Origin: Luscinia megarhynchos
Lineage: Eukaryota; Chordata; Aves; Passeriformes; Turdidae
Length of the DNA: 64,000 nt
NCBI GenBank assembly: GCA_034336665.1
Contig: CM067592.1
Coordinates: 45,847,761-45,911,760 of the forward strand
Direction of reading: 5' to 3'
The notes beneath the pieces were generated by a model. It had not been told where the DNA came from, ran no database searches, and saw nothing but the letters and a program-made list of their open reading frames with translations. Positions 48,752-58,799 of the stretch are shown here, piece by piece. How positions within the stretch are numbered: position 1 is the stretch's first letter; each line of letters opens with the position of its first letter. Position numbers and translations under genes: made by a program.

Positions 48752-51700
48752 ATTTTTTTTTAATGGCCATTTTAAATAGATGTCAACAAAGTTCCCTTCA
48801 CTTTCCTAAGCAGGACAGTGATGGATATCCTAGTCCCATTTACCTAGGCTGGTATCCTCTTATTCCAGCTGTATTGGCTGGCATTATTCAGGCAAATTAC
48901 CAAAAGAGAAAGGATTGTTGTGCTGTATATGAGGTTCTTGTTGTAACTAAAAAAACTGATGGGACATGCTGTATGTCCAGTATATAGCTCAGCCACTGGC
49001 CTGGAAAAATATGGTGATAATTTCTGCACAGGTTCCCAGAGTTCTCTTTGAAGTATGTGCTTGTAGAGTTTTACTTTCAAAATGTAAATTTCTTACTACT
49101 GTTTTCACTGACTCAGCTCCACCATGTGATACTGTAGTGCACCGTGGAATGCTTTTACATGCAGTTCTGCTTGCAGTATAGGCACAGTCTAAGTATGCAA
49201 AAAAATTCTGTTTCCCAGTTTTCTTGGTCTGCATTGGAAGCAGTAATCCAACTGATACTAACAAAATCAGATGAGTTAAAGTTCATCCTTGTTGTTGGGT
49301 GAGGAAAACAGAACTCATCTTTGGTTTTGGACAGCTGTAGTCATATGAAATATGACTACTTTGTATAAATCTAACTTCTTTTGTGTGCAGGTTTTTGATG
49401 GGATGCAAAAGCAGTCATGAGGGGAATTATTTCCTTTCCTTGACATTGGCATGTTTTGCAGGTTCTTATTGACACTGCCAGGAAGCTGGGGCTCCAGTGT
49501 CATTCCAAGGGGACAATGATCACAATTGAAGGCCCACGTTTCAGCTCTCGAGCAGAAAGCTGTGTGTTCCGCAGTTGGGGAGCAGATGTTATCAACATGA
49601 CTACAGTGCCTGAAGTGATTCTTGCAAAGGAAGCTGGAATGAGTTATGCTAGTATTGCCATGGCAACGGATTATGACTGCTGGAAGGAACATGAAGAAGC
49701 AGTGAGTGAAACTTTTTTCCTCTGGTGTTGTCCTGAGGGATTTGAATGAGAATGTGTAGGTTTTGATAAAAGGTATATACTGTACTAAATCTGTTCTTAG
49801 TTACGGTGCTGTCCCTGAGTTTTCTTTGTGAATGATTGTGAAAGTAAAAATAGAGTTGATTGTTGCTATCTCATTGATTTTCATAAACCTGCCTCACTAC
49901 TGGCAAACCTTTTGTTTCCTATTGTCTGAATCGGGGGGTCTTTGAGTATGAAGCTTATGAGTTCTGTGTGTGATTTATCTTCTTGTGTTTTTTCTTTTGC
50001 AGCTCTGTGCAAAACAATATATATGCTTTAGTTCTCCTGTTTGTTTACAATACACAAGAATAAACCATACATACACAGAGGAAAAAACATTTGTACTATC
50101 TAAAAGACTGATAAGACTCTAAGGCTTCACTTTTACACTTCTGAGTTAAATTTATTTGGGTGTTTAAATGTGTGCCATCAAAATTGAGAGACACCACTCA
50201 GTTGTATTGTGTTTCCAGGTTTCAGTGGATAAAGTTTTAAAGACGCTGAAAGGCAATGCAAATAAGGCTACAAGCATACTCCTTACTGCTATACCTCAGA
50301 TAGGCTCCATGGAATGGACTGACACCCTGCACAATCTGAAAGTAAGTGCACAAATGAGGCTGATGAGTATGGGGGACAGTATGTGTGTGTGAACACGTAA
50401 CACAGGTGTATGTCACAGGATGCTTTTGCTTAAATCAAAATGAGTCAGAGTAAATGCTTCATTCAATGAAGAAGGGTTCTACAGATTCTACACTATTCTT
50501 GCAAGTTTTGTTGCCAAGATCCAGCTACATTTTTACAAGAAGTTTGGAAAAGGTTTAAGAATACAGATAGCTATATATGGTTGATAAAGTGAGACATCAA
50601 CCATAAGATGTTCGTAAGATACAAATATATGTGAGTATCCCAATGATACCCTAATCTTGGATCTTACCACAAAGGAGAGTCAAGTGGAAGACTGAACCAA
50701 ACCAAAAACATTATGCTCACTTTAATATGTAGAAGATGAAAATTCTTAAAAGGTATGAGTAATAACCAGTTTGAAATTACTAGAATTGTGTTTTCCATGG
50801 GTTTTAAATCCAAAGTGCATGAAAAAATAGGGAAAAGATAAACATTTAAAAATACATTGATGAGCGAGTTCTTAAGCAGATTTTTTCTTAGATGAAGTTT
50901 AGTTGTGTTTTTATCACCTGTATTTCACTGGCTTACTTGAGATTCATTTGTGGCTTTAACAAAGAGGGGCAAAACAATATTAAAACAGTTTGAATGTCTA
51001 TCCGGCTTCTCAGCAAGCTTTTTTTGTTTGGGTTGAGATAAGGATCAGGAGAGATTGTTCATCAAATATTGTCACAAGCAAAACAGGTTCAGCTGAGAGA
51101 TATTAATTGAATTTATTGCTAACAAAATCAGAGCAGAATAATTCCACCCCTGTCCTCTATGAGTCACGTATTTGAGAATTATCATCAAAATTACATTCAA
51201 CATGTAATCCTTAGTTAGAGCAATAAAAAACTAAACTAAACAGAAGAAAAAATTCTCTACACTAAATCTAAGGCATGATCACTACACAGAACTAAAAAGT
51301 CCAAAATTGCACACAAGATTACACAAAAAATCCACACCTAGATTTTTCACTGCAATTACAATACAGATTTCTCGCTATCATTCTACTTAATTTTGTGATT
51401 TAATACTGTTGTGCCCATTATTTCTCCACATTAATATGCTTATCTCGAAGTCCTCATGCTTGCCCACATTCTCCACCAAAAATGTCACAATTTTGACACT
51501 TTCCAAACTCCAGTGCACCCACAAAAAATCATTAACTTAGTCTCCTCTGCTGTAGTCGAGGAGAGGAGGGGGAAAGAGAAAGAAATTTAAAAGCTCATGG
51601 GTGAGATAAGGATTACAAGAAAACACCCTAAGGGCAAAACAGGCTCAAAACTTTAAAAGGTAGAAAGAAAAATCTATTAACAGAATTTAAAAAGATAATG

Positions 51701-54700
51701 AGAATTAAACCTTTAGAACACCTTTCCTCCTCTCCCCCAGCCCTTCTTTCCTTCCCACTGACAGCACAGGGAGACAAAACATGGGGGTTTTGTCAGTTTG
51801 TCACCTCTAAAAATCTTTCTTCAGTTCACTTAAGGAGAGGAGTGTCTTTTGCTATACCATGGGGTCCTTCCCACAGGAGGCAGTTCTCTGTGAACTTCAA
51901 CATGGCTCTAATTTTCATGAGCAGCAGTCTCACTCAACCTGCTGCACCATGAGTCCCACCCATGGGCAAACAGTTTTGCCACAGCTGTTATTTCATTGGC
52001 CATTTTAGTTCATGGGGTATAGTCTTTTAAGGATGAGCTGTTCTAGTTTGGAAGCAAGGGTCGTCTTCCTCTATCTCTGGAAGCAAGAGTTCTTCTCTCT
52101 CTGTTCAAGCCTGGCACCAGATCACAGCTTTTCAGCATCCACATCCTGCACGAGCTGCTTTACCCATGGGCTGCGGGGGAATTCTGCATCCCCCCTGCAC
52201 TTAATGAGTCAGAGGAAAACAGCTTGTTATATTATAGCCCTCAATATGGCTTGCAAAGCAACCTCAGCTCCAGGTTTGGAGCACGAGCATCTCCATCCCC
52301 TCCTTCCTTTTCACTGACCTCGGTGTTGCCATGTTGTTCTCCTCACGTGCCTTCATTTTTTCCCTTTTCTGTGACTTGGGAGAGAATTGGTATTTGTAGG
52401 TTTGTTTGTTCTCAAGTTCTAACATTTGCACCCACTGTGGTGTGGGCTGGCCCCTCACAGCGTGCTCCAGCAGCCCCGCTGGGAAGGGGACCGTCACTGC
52501 CACCACCCCTCCAAGGAGAGGAAGAAAAGAGAATTCCCATGGTTTTATCATTCTTAAATATGTTATCAGAGAGTCATTACCAGCTTTTCTAATTGACTTA
52601 GCAGTGTGCCTTTTCTCAGAGCCAGCCAGCTGCCAGGCACAGAGGAAACTTTTAACAGCTCCTCACAGAAAATCACTTCCGTGTCTGGCTTCTTCCCTCC
52701 TCACCAAAAATCAAGCCGTACCAAAACCACCACAATAATTCATCAAATACTGTCATGAACAAAACAAGATCAGCTTAGAGATATTAATTGAATTTATTAC
52801 TAACAAAATCAGAGGAGGGTAATGAGAAGTAAAATAAACCCTTAAAAACACCCTCCCCCTCACCCCTCCCTTCTTCTAGCTCTACCTCCTACCCAGCAGT
52901 GCAAGGAGACAGGGAATAGGGGTTATGGTCAGTTCATCACCCGAGGCTGCTCCCACTCCTCAGGGAGGGGAGCTGTTCTGCTGCATGCTTGGGTCCCTCC
53001 CACAGGAGACAGTTCCCCATGAGCTTCTCTGACCTGGCTCCATCTCATGGGCACCAGTCCCTCCCAAACTGCTGTGGTGTGGGTCACTCTTCCACGGGGT
53101 GCAGCCTCCAAGGACAGGCTGCTCCAGCCTGGGAGCAGGGCCCCTCTCTCCACAGGTCTCCCACAGGGTCACAGCCTCCTCCAGGCACCCACTGCTCCAG
53201 CATGGGGCTCCTCCATGGGCTGTGGGTGGATCTCTGCATCCCCACGGATCCCCATGGGCTGTGGGTGGATCTCTGCATCCCCCATGGATCCCACGGGCTG
53301 TGGGTGGATCTCTGCATCCCCATGGATCCCCATGGGCTGTGGGTGGATCTCTGCATCCCCATGGATCCCCATGGGCTGTGGGTGGATCTCTGCATCCCTG
53401 TGGATCCCCATGAGCTGCAGAGGCACAGCTGCTTCACCATGGTTTCACCACGGGCTGCCAGGGAATCTCAGCTCTAGTGCCTGGGGCACCTCCTGTCCCT
53501 CCTTCTCCACTGACCTTGGTGTCTGCAGAGCTGTTCTTCTCACATTGCACTCCACTCTTCTCTGGTTGCAATTACAACTCCACAAACCATTTTTGTTTTG
53601 AATTCTTCTTAAATGTGTTATCACAGAGGTATTACTGTCATTTCTATTTGGCCCAGCCTTGGCCAGCAGCACATTGTCTTTGAAGCTACCAGGATTGGCT
53701 CTGCTGGGCAGGGAAGAAGCTTCCAGCAGCTTTTCACAGAGGCCACGCCTCTAGGCCCTTGTTACCAAAATCAGGCCATGCAAAGCCAATACATCATACC
53801 AGTGATTCTCATCTCTACTTTAGTCCATTACATGAAGGGAACATATTTAGTAAAATTCACCTTGGACACTTTTAAAGCATAAATGGCCAGGTCAGGTTTG
53901 TAGAATTCTAACCCAAATTCTTGAAATTAGGTTTTTTTGGCCATTCTGTACTGAGTACCTAGTTTTCATTAGGAGTACTTGAATTATCTTTATGAATCTT
54001 CCTCACCTGGTAATCTGAAACAGTTATTTTAATATTCCCTCTATACATATGAGAGAGGTAACTGACATTTTCCTTTCCCTTTTGCATTCATTAGGAAGTA
54101 GTATCAAGGATGGATAAGCAAGGCAATAGCGTCACTATTGCTTCTTCCCTCTAATTCACACAAAACATTTTCAGAGGCTGGGACTGCACTTTTTAATACA
54201 GATGCCTAGCTATACAGCAAACTCAGAGTTTGAACAAATAATGTAAAATGTGGTAGATATTCCTCTGGCACTTTTTTTCATACTGGCATGAAAGGAAGTG
54301 GTTTCCAAGTCTATTATGCTGCTTAAGTACTGGTGAGTCTGCCTTGGTTTCTGGCAGGCATATTTCAGTGAGCAGTGTCCTCTTGTGTTCCTTTGTGGGA
54401 TTATCTTGAATCTTCATTGGAAGTGAAAGAGAGCTGGCGAACTGGAGAACTACATTTGCTATGTTCCCCTTTAATGCACACCAGCTGTTCTTTCAGTTCA
54501 TTGTCAAATGCTTCTTCCAACTCAGTCCCCTATGTACTGTTTGCTGAAAGAAGAAAATGTGATGCAGCTGAGAAGGTGTCACTCTGTCCAAATGTCACTT
54601 CTCAACACTTTTTCTCTTAAATATCTACTGCCTCATGCCAATTATGAATATTGAGATAGTTTCACTTGCAGTTCTTAGGTGTTTATGTTCTTTGCAGATA

Positions 54701-56993
54701 GGTTTGAGTGATAGTGTACTGAGAAAGGGAGTTGATCTGAAGGCACTGCAACAGCTGGAAGCAGGCAGTGGGGATTCAAATTTTATATCAAGAAAGTAGG
54801 AGCCACAAGTGTAAATGACTTGAAAGAACAAGAATTCTGGAATAGTGAGAAATTCTGAAGCTCCAGAAGTTTTGGTAGCTTCTTTTAATTTTACACAGGA
54901 ACATCAGGAAAGGCTAAAAATGTTCCTTTTTAGGGGATTCAACGGTGATAAAGCAGATGAAGGATTAGTGTTAATGAATGGGGGAGATAATTTTACATGG
55001 AAGCAAAGAAAAAGGTACATGTATGTGCCTCTGTACAAATGTGTAATTGAAACATAAAGAGTTTTTTAAATTATTGTCTTGTAGTGTACTTCAGTATATT
55101 TTATAGTGGGAGTTTGAAAGGCCAGATGATGGAGTTTTTTGAACTGATCTGTTTTGGAGACACCTTTTCCTAGAGAGGGAGAGTAGCATGTCTTGCATGC
55201 CCTGTGGAAATGTGTTAAGGAACACAGAGAGGGGCAAGCTGAGTAAGACTGCAGCTGGTGCACTACTATCAGTGACAGCATATATCCAAGCCACAGCTGT
55301 GCATCTCAAGTGGGCATTTGCAAATGTCTGTTCTAGTGTTGGGGAAGCATGTGGAACAGTAAAGCTCTACACAGATGCAGCTTTTATTTTCCAAGATATG
55401 TAATCTGGCTGCTGTGACAGGAGGCACTTCACCTGGCAGAAGAAAATGTGCTGTCTCTGCCCACCTGTATTTCTCTATCTCCTTCCATGGAGATATTCAT
55501 CCCAGATCAACACACATGCCAGTAAGTGTCGCCTCTAAATCTCACTGATGTCTTTAGTGAAGACTGCAGTGTTGAAACAAAATGGCCAAGGATTGGTTTT
55601 TATATAAATAGACTGCTTGCCATTGCTTCTCTTTCATGTATCATTTATTCTGTGATATGTCAATGAGTGTAAATGTACTTTGCAAGTTACTATTTTTTAA
55701 CTATCTAAGATGTCTTTAGGCCAGTATTTCATGGTTTTCTTGCTGGAAAGAGATCAATTTCCAGTGTCAGGCTAAAGCCCTCACTCTTTCAGAAGTAGGT
55801 ATGACCACTTGGTATTTGTGTCATGTGTCAGGAAATTGCAGATGGTGCTGTTGATCACAGTGGTGCAAGTGCTTTCTGGTTGGTGTCAAGGAAATTTCTG
55901 GATAGGCTGGTCAGTCATGGGTGATATACAGCTGGATATGCAGTTGACTAGGAAGAGGTGTTTAGTGAGGTGATAATTGCTGGCACTTGTCGCTGTAATC
56001 ATCATGAAATTGTGACATTCAATATCCTATGAGACGTAAGTAAAGCAATTAACAGTATGACTCCTGGAGTTAAATTTAAATTGGGTAAGGTAACTGTAGA
56101 TGTGTTTCGATACACTGCATCATGGAGTCACTTGGGCATTTATATGATTTGACACGTAGCAAGTTGAAGGGCGTAAGGCTTAGTATTTTTTCAGTAATTT
56201 TTTCCTAGTCTATCTCAAACTGAAACTTGCATTCCTAAGTTCTGTATGTAGAACTCTAATCTTGTAAATATTTTGGAGTCATTTTCTTCCTCAAGAAGTA
56301 TCTCAGTGAAATCAGTGAATATATATATATGATCAGAGTATATTGACTCAGGTGAGTAAAGTGGAGGAGGAAAATTCATCAAGGCTTCACTTCAGCTATA
56401 GTTGCATTGATCTACATGCAGAGGTACTTGCAGGCCAAGAGCTTCTCACAAAAGTTGAGATTAAAATGTTTCTAAGACTCCGTCCTTGAATGTGGCTAGT
56501 GTCAAAGTTGCCTGTCCTTTCATAACTTGAGTGTTTCATTCAACTCACTGTCAGTGCCATCTGGCTGGTTTCTGTTCTTGATAGCTGTACTTCAGAATTG
56601 ATGGAAAGTCATGTAGAAGTCACAGAAAGCATGCTGCACGATTTTTCCTTTGTAGTCTGTGAGCCCAAGGTCCATAATTTAATATTTTTGCAGTATGGTT
56701 GTTCTTCTCCATACCAGTAAGCCAGTAATATAGTTTTGCAAAAGTTGTAATGAAAACTCCTTGTGTGTGTATGCCCTCCGTGTAATTATATTGACTTCTC
56801 TGGTGTTGGAAAAAATTGGAAATACTATGCACATGAGATAAGTTACACTTGCTTGTAACCAAAATGGAAGCTACATAGTCCACCTTTACAATGAAAAGTA
56901 ATTCTCTCTGCATTGGTAAAAGAAGCATTTATCTCCTGTGACTTTGTATTTCAGACAATGGTGCAGTGCTCAGTCATCCTGCCAAAGCAGTAA
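23696..56993 (+). CDS. MTAP: S-methyl-5'-thioadenosine phosphorylase, complete gene, 8 coding exons
   Basis: MTAP phosphorolyses 5'-methylthioadenosine, a by-product of polyamine synthesis, to adenine and 5-methylthioribose-1-phosphate in the cytosol; it is a homotrimer of the PNP/MTAP phosphorylase family. Eight exons joined through GT-AG introns give 284 residues (human 283). Visible key residues, human number in brackets: phosphate-binding T19 (18) in the IGIIGGTG loop, R61/H62 (60/61), T93-T94-A95 (92-94), H138 (137, contributed by the neighbouring subunit), F178/S179 (177/178), N196-M197-T198 (195-197), D221 and D223 (220/222). All are intact and there is no frameshift or internal stop, so the gene should be functional. 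Intron phases are 0,0,2,2,0,0,0. Its only obvious control element is the CpG island over exon 1. Neighbouring genes lie outside the window. Identification is very secure; exon edges were set by splice sites and by the known human protein. Confidence 0.97.
23890..23932. repeat. Pyrimidine (CCTT)n tract in the CpG island
   Basis: A run of CTTCCTTCCTTCCTTCCTCC type just downstream of MTAP exon 1, purely C/T for most of its length. Confidence 0.8.
27960..28544 (+). mobile_element. Avian ERVL-type LTR, same sense as MTAP
   Basis: Collinear with a common avian LTR as I remember it: GTGTTGGTAACACACTGATG, CTCATGCTCTGCCAGGGAGG, then GACTATTCCACACCATGGGA, GACGTC, CCACTATATAGACC (TATA box at about 28235), GAGCAATTGTATTGTGCATC, TTATTAAACTTTCC and a final AAAACCATGACA. 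Better preserved than the related copy at 16.13 kb. Solo, no viral genes. Confidence 0.75.
28961..29047 (+). CDS. MTAP: MTAP exon 2 (residues 13-41)
   Basis: Begins with the phosphate-binding loop IGIIGGTG (T19 is the phosphate contact) and runs through [13 protein letters not shown] to TPYGK. The acceptor ends in TAAG rather than the usual CAG/TAG, and the donor is AAG|gtctgt; both are weaker than those of other introns in the gene. The exon is exactly 29 codons, phase 0 at both ends. A same-sense LTR ends about 416 bp upstream. Confidence 0.96.
30818..31473 (-). mobile_element. Solo LTR, family 1
   Basis: Homologous end to end to 6866-7587. Starts TGTCTTGGTTTGAAAGACAGG and ends CAAGCCAAGACA. 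Imperfect 5-bp flanks GAGGG/GAGAG. Probably antisense to MTAP. Confidence 0.8.
33905..34806 (+). mobile_element. CR1-type LINE 3' part
   Basis: About 0.9 kb of CR1 reverse-transcriptase 3' end and 3' UTR: CAACCTAGATGAAGGGATAG, GGGTTTAACAAGGGCAAG, GTCCTGCACCTGGG, CACTGGAACAGGCTGCCC and an end with TTCTGTGATTGTGTGAT. Reading frames are broken by stops, so it is a dead copy. Confidence 0.92.
37033..37091 (+). CDS. MTAP: MTAP exon 3 (residues 42-60 plus part of R61)
   Basis: Reads [19 protein letters not shown] and the first two bases of R61. The acceptor is ttttgcag and the donor AAG|gtaaac, leaving a phase 2 intron. The sequence is essentially identical to the human protein in this segment. 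At 59 bases it is short and easily missed by simple ORF scans. Confidence 0.96.
37092..39401 (+). other. MTAP: MTAP intron 3
   Basis: GT-AG, phase 2, 2.3 kb. A GC-richer block at 37800-38120 (GGATCCATCCAGGGAATCC, CATACATCTGAAGGCTCTG) looks unlike its surroundings and may be an unrecognised repeat. Confidence 0.8.
39402..39569 (+). CDS. MTAP: MTAP exon 4 (end of R61 to part of R117)
   Basis: Completes R61 and continues with [14 protein letters not shown], then [15 protein letters not shown] and DQFID, ending with two bases of R117. It carries H62 of the phosphate site and the T93-T94-A95 ribose/phosphate and base-site residues. The acceptor is tttgcag and the donor CAG|gtgagc, phase 2. Confidence 0.97.
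40135..40159. repeat. (TG)n microsatellite
   Basis: Twelve and a half uninterrupted TG units. Confidence 0.97.
40478..40970 (+). mobile_element. CR1-type LINE 3' part
   Basis: Shows ACACCTGGAGTAC, AGCCCAACAGCAGGCTATGA, AGGCTGAGA, TTGCCCAGAGAGCTGG and a TTCTGTGATCTGTG end. 5'-truncated. Confidence 0.9.
42350..43513 (+). mobile_element. LTR, family 1-related, same sense as MTAP, with minisatellite
   Basis: Its right end (GTAAAGAACTGTTGTTCC to TTTCAAACCGGGACA) is the reverse complement of the start of family 1 elements. The left end is probably TGTTAGGGGTTGG at 42350, but flanking duplications could not be confirmed. A TATA-like GATTAAAAGCAGATAAAAGG lies at about 42505-42524. The GC-rich middle holds a 63-bp minisatellite, and 43130-43270 is strongly CpG-rich. 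The 178-194 codon frames on both strands follow the repeat and are not genes. Confidence 0.7.
42742..43126. repeat. Minisatellite, 63-bp unit, about 6 copies
   Basis: Units of exactly 63 bp containing CATCCCTTCCTGTCTGGGCA and CAGCTGCCCCGGGGGTTTCA, differing at a few positions (GAGCAG/GATCAG, ACCCAA/AGCCAA/AGCCGA). Because 63 is a multiple of three, frames stay open on both strands as a 21-residue repeat. Confidence 0.97.
45491..45593 (+). CDS. MTAP: MTAP exon 5 (end of R117 to residue 151)
   Basis: Completes R117 and encodes [18 protein letters not shown], then [17 protein letters not shown]138, the residue donated to the neighbouring subunit's active site, is present. The first half differs much more from human than other exons do: human PQSF is HCTL here, and human Cys131 is Ser. 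The acceptor is ttttctag and the donor GAG|gttagt, phase 0. Confidence 0.95.
47710..48430 (-). mobile_element. CR1-type LINE 3' part
   Basis: Reverse complement of a typical CR1: GGACACCTCCTGCTAGAACA, CTTCTCCCAGTGTCTCACC, CTAGGCTGAGCAGCCCCAAC, CCTGCTCTGGACTTG, CCAGAGCTGGGTGCAGG. It inserted antisense to MTAP. Confidence 0.92.
48690..48751. repeat. Tetranucleotide microsatellite (TCTA)n
   Basis: About 15 units with an internal block of three TCTG units, followed by a T run. The long pure TCTA part suggests current length variability. Confidence 0.97.
49462..49701 (+). CDS. MTAP: MTAP exon 6 (residues 152-231)
   Basis: The longest coding exon, 80 codons, phase 0 at both ends. It contains [13 protein letters not shown] (F178, S179), [13 protein letters not shown] (N196, M197, T198) and [14 protein letters not shown] (D221, D223), which form most of the purine and ribose pocket. 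The acceptor is ttttgcag and the donor GCA|gtgagt. Confidence 0.97.
49702..50218 (+). other. MTAP: MTAP intron 6
   Basis: GT-AG, phase 0, 517 bp, the shortest intron. No repeat or other feature seen. Confidence 0.9.
50219..50341 (+). CDS. MTAP: MTAP exon 7 (residues 232-272)
   Basis: Forty-one codons, [17 protein letters not shown] through PQIGSMEW to LHNLK, corresponding to the C-terminal helical part that closes over the substrate. The acceptor is gtttccag and the donor AAA|gtaagt, phase 0. It follows exon 6 after a 517-bp intron, the shortest in the gene. Confidence 0.97.
51058..51482 (-). mobile_element. LTR fragment, family 2, left-hand part
   Basis: Its first ~80 bases (CATCAAATATTGTCAC, then GAGAGATATTAATTGAATTT) match the start of the 52739-53793 element; after about 51130 it diverges into AT-rich sequence of unknown origin. 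Probably a broken or nested copy. Confidence 0.5.
51483..52738 (-). mobile_element. LTR, family 2, diverged copy
   Basis: Starts TGTCACAATTTTGACAC and is collinear with 7764-9055 (CTAAGGGCAAAACAGG, CTATTAACAGA, CCATGGGGTCC, TTGGAAGCAAGGG). It carries a single diverged minisatellite unit near 52168-52200. It abuts the next LTR directly. Confidence 0.7.
52739..53793 (-). mobile_element. LTR, family 2, with 5-copy minisatellite
   Basis: Reverse complement of the 13047-14140 element, but longer: it keeps the 3' part, where the minus strand reads TTAGTAATAAATTCAATTAA with an AATAAA signal. The right end is CCATGCAAAGCCAATACA. Antisense to MTAP. Frames of up to 184 codons on either strand are repeat artefacts. 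Confidence 0.75.
53209..53412. repeat. Minisatellite, ~39-bp unit, 5 copies (inverted relative to 13.43 kb)
   Basis: Five units containing GGCTGTGGGTGGATCTCTGC followed by ATCCCCATGGATCCCCATG-type sequence, the reverse complement of the 13427-13822 array. Confidence 0.97.
56955..56993 (+). CDS. MTAP: MTAP exon 8, last coding exon (residues 273-284 and stop)
   Basis: Encodes [12 protein letters not shown] then TAA, aligning over its length with the human C-terminus (NMAQFSVLLPRH). The acceptor is tatttcag. I280 corresponds to human Leu279, a hydrophobic contact with the neighbouring subunit, so the change is conservative. Only 39 coding bases, found by following phase 0 from exon 7 and matching the expected tail. 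Confidence 0.92.
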   Translation, partial: TMVQCSVILPKQ

Positions 56994-57895
56994 CAACCTG
57001 GATGGATGTTGAAGTTGCAGGGCTTTCAAGGAAGAGTGGATCACTTTGCAACTTTCAGAGGTTACAATATCTTCAAAAAATGTTACAAGCATAGAAGATC
57101 GGACTAAACTTTGACCAATGACTGCTGTTAAAATCCTTGTCAGTTTGATCACATACGAGATGGTTAAAATTAAATTTTTGAGTATGTTTTCAACTATAAA
57201 TAACCCTACTGACGAACTGTATTCGACACTGGTCAGAGAAAGGAAGTCAGTATCCTCTAATCAGTGGTACCTTTTAACTGAAGGTAGAAAGGAAAGTCTA
57301 AGTAATATTTTAGTTGCAGTTTCATAAATTAGGATCTAAGAAAGCAGATTCACAAGCTATTTGTGTTGCTGTTTCTACCTCACATCTTTTCCTTCAAAAA
57401 GGCACATGGTTGCAATTAACTTCAGAAAGATAACAGAAACATAACAGAAAAACTGAACAATTTCAAATCAAAATTATACTATTTTTATACACTATCCCTA
57501 TTTTTATTCCAGTGATTTTTTTTTAAATCAGTGTATTTGTTTTGTGTGCTAGAAGACATGGTTTAATAATTGTGGTGATTCTGTCACAGCAGCAGTTGTG
57601 TAATGAGTTGGTGTTGGAGACTGAAGTAATGCCTAAACCAAATTTGTGCCTGAACTTGTACTTACGTGACTTACAGAACTGTACAGAAAAAGTACTTTGC
57701 TGACAGTGCCCCAAATACTCTGCTGGTCATTTTCCACTTCATTGAACAGCTCCAATTTTAGTTCCTGTATTACGTGGTGAATGTGCTCGAGTGGTTTGAA
57801 TGTATGCATTTCAATTTTTAATACAGTTTTATTTTAATAAAATAACCTGCTTCTTCTTGTCTAGTAAATAAAACAAATGAAACATATGCTTCTCT
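56994..57895 (+). other. MTAP: MTAP 3' UTR (approximate end)
   Basis: Follows the TAA stop. Two AATAAA polyadenylation signals lie at 57836-57841 and 57867-57872, with a GT/G-rich stretch around 57899-57920 that fits a downstream cleavage element. The UTR would be about 0.9 kb. The exact cleavage site cannot be seen from sequence alone. Confidence 0.65.
57836..57872 (+). terminator. MTAP: Tandem polyadenylation signals of MTAP
   Basis: Two canonical AATAAA hexamers 31 bases apart, followed within about 30-50 bases by a GTGTGTAAATTGGCGGGG-type G/T-rich stretch. These are the first well-placed canonical signals with such a downstream element after the stop codon. Confidence 0.65.
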
Positions 57896-58799
57896 AAGAT
57901 GTGTGTAAATTGGCGGGGGGGCCTATATTGACTTCTAGTCATTAGTCTCACAGTGATTTTTGCCATTCATGGAACAGATTGGTGATGATACCTTGTAACA
58001 ACACTTTCAGAAAGACACTTCTTAGAAAATACTGTGCTATTCAGAACTTTCGGTTCTAAGTTCCTGAATAGCAGGGATTGCTGTGGCAGAAGTGGATCAG
58101 AATGCAAGGAAAAGATCAGAAACATGAACGGTAAGGATCCTTATAGTACTGTAAAAAAAAAGTACTAATCAAAAGGAAAATAGAAGAAAGCAGGTACACA
58201 AGCATTTGAGCTTCCTAGTCTTCTTCTGTAAGACTCCCAGTCTCCTGCTGTGAAAACCTTTAGAATACATCCTAGCAAAACCAGTAGAAGTGCTTTTCAG
58301 ATACTGGGGAAAACAGCTTAACCAATTTTCTGTATTTCCTTAGTGTTTTTTGAGAACTTGGATTGCAGGAGCCAGAGCTTGAACATAGCTTTCATTACCT
58401 TCCACTAACCCAAATCATATATCTGGCCTGAAGAGTAGTTTCCTTTTTTGTCTTTTTTTCATAGGCACTTCCGGTGAAAAGGATCAGAGCCAGGAAATTC
58501 ATATCTGAGTGTTCTAAGAGAAAGTTTTTTCTGGCTGTCGATTTTCAATCCCCTTGGGTTTCTCTTTTTATAGTGACGTATAATGGTAACTGTTATGCAA
58601 TTTTTTTTTGTTTATATACTGGATACTTAGTGTCACAGGAGAGTGGCACAAAGCAGGTCCATGGGTTCTGTTGTACATTTCTGTTACAACTTCTTCATAT
58701 GCAACACTAGGTGAGAGCGCTAGGTAAGAGTGGCTCAGTGTCCAAGTGGAAACCAGGAACAGGTGGTTTTCCACAGAGGTTTGGGGCCAGTACTGTGAT
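57896..58799. other. Intergenic downstream of MTAP
   Basis: AT-rich sequence without recognised exons. No CpG island or ARF-like exon appears. Confidence 0.5.

Larger units (their letters stand above)
45594..49461 (+). other. MTAP: MTAP intron 5
   Basis: GT-AG with donor gttagt, phase 0, 3.9 kb. Holds a CR1 copy and a TCTA microsatellite; otherwise AT-rich without recognised features. Confidence 0.85.
50342..56954 (+). other. MTAP: MTAP intron 7
   Basis: GT-AG, phase 0, 6.6 kb. About 2.7 kb of it is an LTR cluster (51058-53793). The remainder (53.8-56.9 kb) is AT-rich with short chance open frames only. Confidence 0.85.

Noticed and set aside
52746..53792. AATAC direct repeat as target duplication of the 52.74 kb LTR
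   Set aside because: CCAATACA appears to be part of the LTR end in this family and CATCAAATA recurs before another copy, so the match is not a reliable duplication.
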